Shown: in pieces, positions 1 to 6,572 of the stretch
How the letters are laid out: each line of letters starts with the position of its first letter
Numbering within the stretch: the first letter of the stretch is position 1
Assembly: GCA_934098455.1 (NCBI GenBank)
Contig: CAKOOU010000022.1
Coordinates: 1-17,965, forward strand
Length of the DNA stretch: 17,965 bases
Source of the DNA: an uncultured Bacilli bacterium
GTDB lineage: Bacteria; Bacillota_I; Bacilli_A; RF39; UBA660
Direction of reading: 5' to 3'
Program-made: the position numbers and the translations under genes
Notes under the pieces: model-generated
The model's database searches: none
The model's input: the letters and a program-made list of their open reading frames with translations, nothing else
What the model was told of the DNA's origin: nothing

Positions 1-33
1 CGCAAATAATATACGATTCATGAAAAAATTAAG

Positions 34-99
34 AAATTATATCTCTCTCCCAACCCCAAAATTCGTTGGGGGGGGGGGTATAAAGAGATATAATTTTTT
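34..99 (+). terminator. Large hairpin with 11-G run, terminator or attenuator
   Basis: Perfect 13-base arms (34-46 and 84-96) enclose a second stem in which CCCCAA (54-59) pairs with TTGGGG (66-71), leaving loop AATTCG. The right arm runs into six T (94-99), as in an intrinsic terminator. A run of 11 G (68-78) lies inside, more G than the seven C opposite can pair. Only about 12 bases separate the T run from the ribosome binding site of the next gene. The structure therefore either ends an upstream unit or lies in the 5' UTR of the surface protein as an attenuator; the sequence does not decide. Confidence 0.6.
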
Positions 100-125
100 C
101 GTGCAAAAAGAAAGGGTGAAGTTAA

Positions 126-1754
126 ATGAATCGTAGACAGAAGATAATAGTAAGTGTAACAGGAATATTTTTAGTACTTTTAATTCTTGTAGGATTAACT
201 TACGCATATTTTTTGACTAAAATAAAAGGAAATGATAATGAAAAAAGTATTAGTGTAACTACAGCAGACTTAAAACTAGAATATAGTGATATTAATGATA
301 TTTTAGTTAGTGAAGAAAATGTAGAACCTGGTAATAGTTGGACTAAAACATTTGCAGTAACAAATAATGGTAATAAAACAGTAACAAACTATGGAGTTGC
401 ACTCGAAAATATTGAAAATGGATTAGAAAGAAAAGAAGATTTAGTTTATACATTAACATGTACACAATATACAAAAGCAACATACAAGGTAGAAAATAAA
501 GTTGCAAGTGGAACAACAAGTGGAACATGTAATGGAGTAAGTAGTGAAACTACTTATCCATCTGTTGGAACAATACTAGTAGAAAACTCAATAGATACAG
601 ATAAAGTACAAGCATATACATTAACAGTAACATATAAAGAAACAAATACAGACCAAAGTATAGATATGAATAAAAGATTTAGTGGAAAAGTAAATATAGT
701 AGACCCAAAACTATTTGGACCATTTGGAACAGATACACTAGCAAGTACTATAATAAATACAGCAAAGACACAAACAGATAGTACAAGAACAACATTAGGA
801 AGTGAAGTAACAACATTTACAAGTATATCTGGAGAAACAGAACATGTTTTAAATACAGCACCTGATGATTATGGTACTAGTTATTATTTTAGAGGGAATG
901 TAATAGATAATTATGTGAATTTTGCAAATTTAACATGGAGAATAGTTAGAATAAATGGAGATGGAAGTATAAGACTTATACTAGATGATGCTGTAAAAGA
1001 TACAAATGGAAGTGTAATAAAGACTAAATTTAATACTAACTCTAACGATAATGCATACGTAGGTTACATGTACGGAACACCAGGAAGTACAACATACGAT
1101 GCGACACATGAAAACAAAAATGATAGTACAGTTAAAATTGCAGTAGATAAATGGTATGAAGATAATCTAAAAACAAATTATGCAACTTATTTAGCAGACA
1201 CATTATTTTGCGGAGATAAAACACTTGCAGAAAGTGGAATTGGCTTAGATAATACTGCAAAGGGTTATGGAACAAATAAAACATATTATTCTTCAATAGA
1301 AAGACTAAGATTTAGCAGTGGAACAACATTAATTACAACATCTACACCAACATTCAAATGTGCAGAGAAAGCAAATGATAATTATTCAAGATATACAACA
1401 ACAAAGACTACATTACCAAATGGAAAAGAAACAAATGGAGATTTAAAATATCCAATAGGATTACTTACTGCAGATGAGGTAGCATATGCAGGAGCATATA
1501 AATATCAGCAAACAAATAAAACATATTATTTATATAACTCTTCAATAACTTCTTATTGGTGGCTTTCGTCTCCGCACAGCTATACTGATTCATTAACGGT
1601 CGAGTGGAGCGTTGCTGGTTCGCTTGGGCGCATCGGCTGCGACCACTACGTCGGCAACCCTGACGCTTTCCGCCCAACTATAAATTTGAAGAAAGATATC
1701 AAATTTACAGGAACAGGAATAAGTAGTGACCCATATAAAATTGTTTCTAAATAA
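126..1754 (+). CDS. Secreted/anchored surface protein with variable C-terminal lectin-like domain (candidate DGR target 1)
   Basis: A 542-residue protein. Residues about 7-29 form a hydrophobic signal or anchor segment ending in TYAYF, followed by a Thr/Asn-rich beta-type region (30-200) that resembles TasA/camelysin-like SipW-type secreted proteins. Residues about 235-285 hold a conserved block (ETEHVLNTAPDDYGTSYYF, then WRIVRINGDGSIRLIL) shared with the paralogue at 6573-8177. Both proteins also share two spaced Cys (FCGDK, FKCAE), LTADE.AYAGA and NKTYYLYN. The last part, residues 478-521 (WWLSSP to FRPTINL), has the layout of the C-type-lectin/FGE-type ends of diversity-generating retroelement targets. 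Base composition changes sharply there (see the 1557-1688 entry). The start ATG follows AAAGGGTG. A terminator follows at 1766-1796. The function is likely ligand display on the cell surface; no ligand can be inferred. Confidence 0.8.
   Translation: MNRRQKIIVSVTGIFLVLLILVGLTYAYFLTKIKGNDNEKSISVTTADLKLEYSDINDILVSEENVEPGNSWTKTFAVTNNGNKTVTNYGVALENIENGLERKEDLVYTLTCTQYTKATYKVENKVASGTTSGTCNGVSSETTYPSVGTILVENSIDTDKVQAYTLTVTYKETNTDQSIDMNKRFSGKVNIVDPKLFGPFGTDTLASTIINTAKTQTDSTRTTLGSEVTTFTSISGETEHVLNTAPDDYGTSYYFRGNVIDNYVNFANLTWRIVRINGDGSIRLILDDAVKDTNGSVIKTKFNTNSNDNAYVGYMYGTPGSTTYDATHENKNDSTVKIAVDKWYEDNLKTNYATYLADTLFCGDKTLAESGIGLDNTAKGYGTNKTYYSSIERLRFSSGTTLITTSTPTFKCAEKANDNYSRYTTTKTTLPNGKETNGDLKYPIGLLTADEVAYAGAYKYQQTNKTYYLYNSSITSYWWLSSPHSYTDSLTVEWSVAGSLGRIGCDHYVGNPDAFRPTINLKKDIKFTGTGISSDPYKIVSK
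1557..1688 (+). other. Candidate DGR variable region 1
   Basis: Bases 1561-1680 contain 20 A and 70 G+C out of 120, while the preceding 120 bases contain 49 A. From the His codon after SSP to the Arg of FRP, 26 of 33 codons end in C or T, 17 of them in C, which is unusual in this AT-rich DNA. Adenine-specific mutation of AAY codons in a template would give this pattern, because the third base is preserved while the first two vary. The flanks (WWLSSP before, FRPTINL after) are the usual conserved framework. No template repeat lies in the window, so the call rests on composition, codon pattern and protein context. Confidence 0.65.
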
Positions 1755-1765
1755 AATTATGAAAG

Positions 1766-1796
1766 TAAATTAGAAATAATCTAATTTATTTTTTTT
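1766..1796 (+). terminator. Intrinsic terminator of surface protein 1
   Basis: Nine-base stem TAAATTAGA (1766-1774) pairs with TCTAATTTA (1780-1788), loop AATAA, followed directly by eight T. It lies 11 bases after the stop codon and separates the surface gene from yqeG. Confidence 0.8.
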
Positions 1797-1837
1797 GTCT
1801 TATATGATAAAATTATATTTGAAAGATGTGATAAAAA

Positions 1838-2362
1838 ATGTTTGATAAATTTGTACCAGATATATATTCTAAAAGTATATATACAATAGATTATAAAATG
1901 TTAAAAAAGAATAAAGTAAAATGTTTAATATTTGACTTAAATAACACTATTGCTCCTCTTACTTTAAAAAAACCTAGTAAAAAATTAATTGATTTATTTG
2001 AAGAACTAAAAGATATGAAATTTAAAGTATATATAATTAGTAATAGTACTAAAAAAAGAGTAGAACCTTTTAAAAATATATTATGTGTAGACTCTAGTTA
2101 CTTATCTATGAAACCTACACTAAAAAAATATAAAAAAGTATTTGAAATAAATAAATTTAAAGATAATGAAATTGCTTGTATAGGTGATGAATTAATCAAT
2201 GATGTATGGACTGCAAATAGAATGAATTTTGTTAGTATATTAGTTAATCCAATTGGAACAAAAGAATATGTTTCTACTAAGATAGGTAGAGTATTTGAAA
2301 ACTTTATAATTAATAAATTAACAGATAAAAAATTATTTAGAAAAGGTAAATATTATGAATAA
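1838..2362 (+). CDS. yqeG: YqeG-family HAD IIIA-type protein
   Basis: A 174-residue HAD-superfamily protein. Motif I is FDLNNT (Asp33, Asn35), motif II is IISNST (Ser/Thr after a beta strand), and the later GDELINDVWTANRMNF segment carries the acidic motif IV. Length and order match YqeG, which usually precedes the GTPase gene yqeH in Bacillota, as here (the two overlap by 8 bases). The family is annotated as a phosphatase of unknown substrate. Oddity: the second Asp of the usual DxDxT signature is Asn (codon AAT). In HAD phosphatases that residue is the general acid/base, so catalysis may be weakened or lost. The start ATG is the first after the upstream terminator; its ribosome binding site (GAAAGATGTG) is modest. 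Confidence 0.88.
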   Translation: MFDKFVPDIYSKSIYTIDYKMLKKNKVKCLIFDLNNTIAPLTLKKPSKKLIDLFEELKDMKFKVYIISNSTKKRVEPFKNILCVDSSYLSMKPTLKKYKKVFEINKFKDNEIACIGDELINDVWTANRMNFVSILVNPIGTKEYVSTKIGRVFENFIINKLTDKKLFRKGKYYE

Positions 2363-3299
2363 AAAATGTATTGGTTGTGGAATAGAACTACAATATAATG
2401 ATAAAAATAAAATAGGTTATATACCAGAAAATAAATATAATGATAGTAACTATTGTATGAGATGTTTTAGATTAATACATTATAATGATATAAGTTCTAA
2501 AGATAAAGAATTAAGTACTAATTATATATTAGATAAAATAAATAAAGACAATATATTTAAGATATATGTAATTGATTTTTTAAATATAAATAATAATACT
2601 ATTGATATATATAATAAGATAAGAAGTAAAAAAATATTATTAATAAATAAAATAGATATGTTAGATAAATCTATAAATAAAAAGAATATAATAAATAATA
2701 TTAGAACTATATATAATATAAATAATATATTAAGTATAAGTACTTTAAATGATAAAAATATAAATATGCTATTAAATTATTTAAATAATAATAATATTAA
2801 TCAATGTTATATATTAGGACCTACTAATAGTGGTAAAAGTACTTTAATAAACAAATTATGTAATAATAATAATTTAACTATATCTAATAAACGTAATACT
2901 ACATTAGAATTTATTAATATAACGTTAGATAATATAAATATAATAGATACTCCTGGATTTTTAATAAGTGATTATAATTTAAAAACTAAATATAATCATA
3001 TAATAAAACCTATTACTTATAATATGAAAGATAATGATATTATATTTATAGATAAATTCTATATTAAGTTTAAATATAAAACTAGTATTACTATATATTG
3101 TTATGAAAAAATAGATTCTAAAAAATATTATAAAGATATTAAATTTGATTATAAAATAGATACTAATAATAACATAGATTTATGTATTAATGGATTTGGA
3201 ATAATTAATATTAAAAATAAAAATAATATAGAAATATATAATTTAGATAAAGAATTAATTAGTATAAGAGAAAGTGTATTTGGTGGTAATAATGAGTAA
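2355..3299 (+). CDS. yqeH: Circularly permuted ribosome-assembly GTPase YqeH
   Basis: A 314-residue protein opening with a zinc-binding knuckle (CIGCG at residues 4-8, CMRCF about 30 residues later). The GTPase motifs come in permuted order: G4 NKID first, then P-loop GPTNSGKST, then DTPG. That order plus the N-terminal zinc site identifies YqeH, which takes part in 30S ribosome subunit biogenesis. It is shorter than the Bacillus protein (about 366 residues), the difference being mostly at the C-terminus. It is very Asn/Ile/Lys-rich, a result of the AT bias. It overlaps yqeG by 8 bases and mutL by 8 bases (ATGAGTAA), so the three are probably translationally coupled. Confidence 0.92.
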   Translation: MNKKCIGCGIELQYNDKNKIGYIPENKYNDSNYCMRCFRLIHYNDISSKDKELSTNYILDKINKDNIFKIYVIDFLNINNNTIDIYNKIRSKKILLINKIDMLDKSINKKNIINNIRTIYNINNILSISTLNDKNINMLLNYLNNNNINQCYILGPTNSGKSTLINKLCNNNNLTISNKRNTTLEFINITLDNINIIDTPGFLISDYNLKTKYNHIIKPITYNMKDNDIIFIDKFYIKFKYKTSITIYCYEKIDSKKYYKDIKFDYKIDTNNNIDLCINGFGIINIKNKNNIEIYNLDKELISIRESVFGGNNE

Positions 3300-5094
3300 G
3301 ATACATGTAATGAGTGAAGTACTTGCAAATAAAATTGCTGCTGGAGAAGTAATTGAAAGAGTAAGTAGTGTTGTAAAAGAATTAGTAGAAAATAGTATAG
3401 ATGCAAAAAGTAAAAGTATTAAAATTGATTTAGTAAATGCTGGTATTAAAAGTTTAACCGTTAGTGATGATGGAATAGGTATGGAAAGTGATGATGCACT
3501 CTTAGCATTTAGTAGACATGCCACTAGTAAATTACTAAGAGATGATGATTTATTTTTTATAAATACATTAGGATTTAGAGGAGAAGCTTTGCCAAGTATA
3601 GCATCTGTTTCTAAAGTAATACTTAAAACTAGTACAGGGAATGCTGGTACATTAATTGAAATACATGGAGGTAAATTAATTAGACAAGAAAAAAGTGATG
3701 CTAGAATTGGTACTACATTTACAGTAAGTGATTTATTTTATAATACACCAGCTAGATTAAAATATTTAAAAAGTGAAACAACAGAATTATCTAGTATAGT
3801 AATGTATATAGAAAAATTAGCATTAACTCATCCAGAAATAAAATTCACATTAACTAATAATGACAAAGTTATAGTAAGTACAAGTGGTTCTAATAATTTA
3901 CTTAAAACTATATATGAAATATATGGATATTTAGTTAGTAGCAATATGATAAGTATTAATGCTAGTAGTGAAGACTATGATATAAATGGATATATATGTA
4001 AACCTAGTATATTAAAATCTAATAGAAATCATATGACTACAATAGTAAATGGTAGAATAGTAAAAAATATAGAATTAAATAAAGCAATAAATGATGCATA
4101 TTATACTTATAAACCTGATATAAAATATCCAATAGTAGTAATTAATATAGAAACAGATCCAACTATAATTGATGTAAATATTCATCCTACTAAACAAGAT
4201 ATAAAGTTTTCTAAACAATATGAATTAAATGAATTAGTAACTAAAACTATAAAAGATGCATTATATAAAGCATTATTAATTCCTAAAATAGAAGTAAAAG
4301 AAAAAATAAACGATAATGAAATTGGTATATTAAATGAATATAGTGAACCTATTATAAATAATAATGAAGCAAAAGAATATGTTATTAACAAAGATTTAAA
4401 AGTCTTAAATGATGAACAATTAAAATTTGATTTTAGAAAAGTAGAGAATAATGTAAATAGTGATATAACTAAAGAGAAAGTAAATGATTCTAATAAGAAT
4501 GATACTTTAAAAAAATTAGAATTATATCCTTGTGGTTTAGTGATGGGTACTTATATAGTATGTGAAAATGAAAATAATATGTATTTAATAGACCAACATG
4601 CAGCACAAGAAAGAGTTAATTATGAAAGATATTTAAAACATTTAAAAGAACAAGATATACATATAACAAATTTATTAATTCCATATACTATAGAACTTAA
4701 TCCAAGTGATTATATAAAATTTAATGAAAGAAAAAATATTCTTACTGATATAGGTTTTGGAATAGAAGAGTTTGGTATTAATACAATCGTTTTTAAAAGT
4801 CATCCAAATTGGTTATTACCTGGATTTGAATTTGAAAGTATACAAAAACTTGTAGATTTAGTAATAAATGATTATAATATAGATAGGATAAAATTTTATG
4901 ATAGTGTTTCAAAAACTTTAGCTTGTAAGATGAGTGTAAAAGGAAATACTAGAATAACACAAGATGCAATGCAAACTATAATAGATGATTTAGTATTGTG
5001 TGATAATCCTTATAATTGTCCTCATGGAAGACCAACTATTATAACTTTTACAAAATATGAACTTGAAAGAATGTTTAAAAGAGTAATGAATTAG
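3292..5094 (+). CDS. mutL: DNA mismatch repair protein MutL
   Basis: A 601-residue GHKL ATPase. The N-terminal domain shows IAAGEVIER, ELVENSIDA (metal-binding Glu33/Asn34), DDGIGM, FRGEALPSIASVSK and FYNTPARLKYLKS. The C-terminal domain keeps the endonuclease metal motif DQHAAQERVNYE (from Asp434, matching DQHAx2Ex4E) and the CPHGRPT box, so it should be a nicking-type MutL that acts after MutS recognises a mismatch. I chose ATG 3292 over the in-frame GTG 3274 because GGTGG lies six bases upstream of it and because the family begins with a short segment before the ANKIAAGEV motif. mutS is not adjacent; the gene follows yqeH instead. Confidence 0.95.
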   Translation: MSKIHVMSEVLANKIAAGEVIERVSSVVKELVENSIDAKSKSIKIDLVNAGIKSLTVSDDGIGMESDDALLAFSRHATSKLLRDDDLFFINTLGFRGEALPSIASVSKVILKTSTGNAGTLIEIHGGKLIRQEKSDARIGTTFTVSDLFYNTPARLKYLKSETTELSSIVMYIEKLALTHPEIKFTLTNNDKVIVSTSGSNNLLKTIYEIYGYLVSSNMISINASSEDYDINGYICKPSILKSNRNHMTTIVNGRIVKNIELNKAINDAYYTYKPDIKYPIVVINIETDPTIIDVNIHPTKQDIKFSKQYELNELVTKTIKDALYKALLIPKIEVKEKINDNEIGILNEYSEPIINNNEAKEYVINKDLKVLNDEQLKFDFRKVENNVNSDITKEKVNDSNKNDTLKKLELYPCGLVMGTYIVCENENNMYLIDQHAAQERVNYERYLKHLKEQDIHITNLLIPYTIELNPSDYIKFNERKNILTDIGFGIEEFGINTIVFKSHPNWLLPGFEFESIQKLVDLVINDYNIDRIKFYDSVSKTLACKMSVKGNTRITQDAMQTIIDDLVLCDNPYNCPHGRPTIITFTKYELERMFKRVMN

Positions 5095-5107
5095 AAAGGG
5101 TATAAAT

Positions 5108-5218
5108 ATGAAAGAAATATTAGAAAATGAAAAATCATTTTATTTCATAGTAGCACTAAGTCTTATCATTCCAATAATGCTAGGAATTATATATGTTTTT
5201 GCAACAATATATATTTAG
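5108..5218 (+). CDS. 36-residue single-pass membrane peptide
   Basis: This ORF begins 13 bases after the mutL stop, with a good ribosome binding site (AGAAAGGG) seven bases before the ATG. The product starts with a charged stretch (MKEILENEKS) followed by one hydrophobic helix of about 25 residues (from FYFIVALSLIIPIMLGIIYV onward), predicting an N-in or N-out single-span protein. I do not recognise the family. Position and spacing suggest it is the last gene of the yqeG-yqeH-mutL unit. The strong ribosome binding site and intact helix argue that it is real rather than chance. Confidence 0.6.
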   Translation: MKEILENEKSFYFIVALSLIIPIMLGIIYVFATIYI

Positions 5219-5334
5219 TGAAAAAAGTAAATAAAATTTATAAGTTATTTCATTTGACTGAAAAAACTTTACAAAGACATAAATATACTAATTATAATAT
5301 TCTGTGTTTACATTTACTTTACACTGAAAAAATG

Positions 5335-5367
5335 ATATCTGTATGTTTTTATATACAGATATTTTTT
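5335..5367 (+). terminator. Intrinsic terminator
   Basis: A perfect ten-base stem, ATATCTGTAT (5335-5344) with ATACAGATAT (5353-5362), is followed by T at 5362-5367. It lies 117 bases after the small membrane peptide gene and probably ends that unit, or a short transcript starting near 5305 (see findings). Confidence 0.8.
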
Positions 5368-5491
5368 ATTTGTCAAAAACAATAAAAAAGTTAAAAAAAG
5401 TGTTAATAAAAAAAAGGAAAAACAGATTTTTCCATAATAATATATAGTGAAGGGAATATTATTTATATAACCTTTTAGAAAGGAGAAGAAT

Positions 5492-6454
5492 TTGAAAAAT
5501 TATAAATGTTTCGAAGATATTATTAATGATAAAAATTTATTATTTGATATAAAAAACGACTTAATATTTAGAAATGTATTTTTAAATGAATGTTCATTCA
5601 ATTATATTTGTAAATTATTACATTATTTATTGGGATATGATTTAAAAGATTTAAAAAGTAATTTAAAACTTGTTAATAATGAACATCCTAGTGATAGTGC
5701 ATTTAGTAGTATTAATAGAAGTGATATTATTTATGATTATAAGGGCACATACATAATATTTGAAATGAATTTTACGAATAAAAAACATCATATTTATAAA
5801 AATTATTATTATTTATTTAAACAACATTCTAGTAGATTAAATAATAAAAATAACTATATTAATAAAACTATATTAATTAATTTTGATGATTATGATGTAA
5901 ATAAAAAACATCAAATTGTATATAAGTCTAAAATACTTGATACAGAATACTATACAAATATATATAATTTGATAAATATATTACATATTAATCTTGACTC
6001 GTTAAGTAATAAAGTGTACAATAATGATAAGTTAAGCAATTTAGAAAAATTATTAATAATATTCGTTGAACAAAACAAGAGTAATCTATTTAAGAAAAAT
6101 ATAGAAAGCGAAGTGATTGATATTATGGATTACATTGCAAGAATGGATTTTAGAGAAGGAGATCCTGTTACTTATAATTCCATTGAAGAAGCAAAGATAA
6201 GAAATGAAATTCTTGAAGAATATGAAAGAAAGTTTGCTAATAAGAAAAAACAATTTGAAATTCGTGAGCAACAATTTGAAACACGTGAGCAACAATTTGA
6301 AACTCGCACGCAACAATTTGAAACTCGCGAGCAACAATTTGCAAACGAAAAACAGCAACTGGAAGAAGAAAAAATATCTTTTGCAAAAGCATTAAAAGCA
6401 GAAGGATACCCTATATCTAAAAATATACAAATTAACAAAACTACCAAAAAGTAA
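5492..6454 (+). CDS. Rpn/PDDEXK-family putative nuclease with heptad-repeat tail
   Basis: A 320-residue protein starting at TTG, supported by AGAAAGGAG seven bases upstream. The N-terminal half fits the Rpn (recombination-promoting nuclease)/PD-(D/E)XK transposase-like family: KNDLIFRNVFL near the start, then a nuclease core at about residues 78-93 (DIIYDYKGTYIIFEMNF: Asp, then E-x-N in place of E-x-K). Around residues 215-230 comes VIDIMDYIARMDFREGD, then a predicted coiled coil made of five seven-residue units (QFETREQ type), then the family tail AKALKAEGYPISKNIQI. The partial gene at 17675-17965 shares the last two blocks. Such proteins are often multi-copy; they promote RecA-independent exchange in the few studied cases. 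The Asn in the catalytic motif leaves activity open. A terminator follows at 6473-6494. Confidence 0.8.
   Translation: MKNYKCFEDIINDKNLLFDIKNDLIFRNVFLNECSFNYICKLLHYLLGYDLKDLKSNLKLVNNEHPSDSAFSSINRSDIIYDYKGTYIIFEMNFTNKKHHIYKNYYYLFKQHSSRLNNKNNYINKTILINFDDYDVNKKHQIVYKSKILDTEYYTNIYNLINILHINLDSLSNKVYNNDKLSNLEKLLIIFVEQNKSNLFKKNIESEVIDIMDYIARMDFREGDPVTYNSIEEAKIRNEILEEYERKFANKKKQFEIREQQFETREQQFETRTQQFETREQQFANEKQQLEEEKISFAKALKAEGYPISKNIQINKTTKK
6251..6355 (+). repeat. Five 21-bp tandem units encoding heptads
   Basis: Units begin with CAATTTG at 6251, 6272, 6293, 6314 and 6335. Each encodes a QF-x5 heptad; the first four are QFE(I/T)R(E/T)Q. The units differ by a few bases, and the last is diverged (QFANEKQ). 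Hydrophobic Phe every seventh residue with charged or Gln positions between fits a coiled coil. In-frame 21-bp units can expand or contract without breaking the gene. Confidence 0.9.
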
Positions 6455-6472
6455 AATTATGATGTTGTGATT

Positions 6473-6494
6473 AACTACTTTTTAGTAGTTTTTT
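6473..6494 (+). terminator. Intrinsic terminator of the Rpn-type gene
   Basis: Stem AACTACT (6473-6479) pairs with AGTAGTT (6484-6490), loop TTTT, followed by T to 6494. It lies 18 bases after the stop codon. Confidence 0.75.
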
Positions 6495-6572
6495 AAAAAG
6501 TGCTTTAAAACTTAAAATTATATCTTTTAATTATAAATAAATTATAGTAAAATATATATAGTAGGTGATAAT

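Noticed and set aside
1465..1677. Minus-strand frame over variable region 1
   Set aside because: It spans both the AT-rich framework and the GC-rich block without a start signal; the plus-strand protein explains the sequence.
2580..3240. Asn/Ile-rich low-complexity stretch in yqeH as a possible degenerate repeat or pseudogene
   Set aside because: The frame is intact and the GTPase motifs are in order; AAT/ATA richness follows from extreme AT bias.
5219..5491. Insertion-sequence ends flanking the Rpn-type gene
   Set aside because: No matching terminal inverted repeats or target duplications were found around 5492-6494.
6086..6447. Two overlapping minus-strand frames and a plus-strand frame (6204-6395) rich in repeats
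   Set aside because: Shadows of the 21-bp repeats in the Rpn-type gene; 21 is a multiple of three, so every frame stays open.
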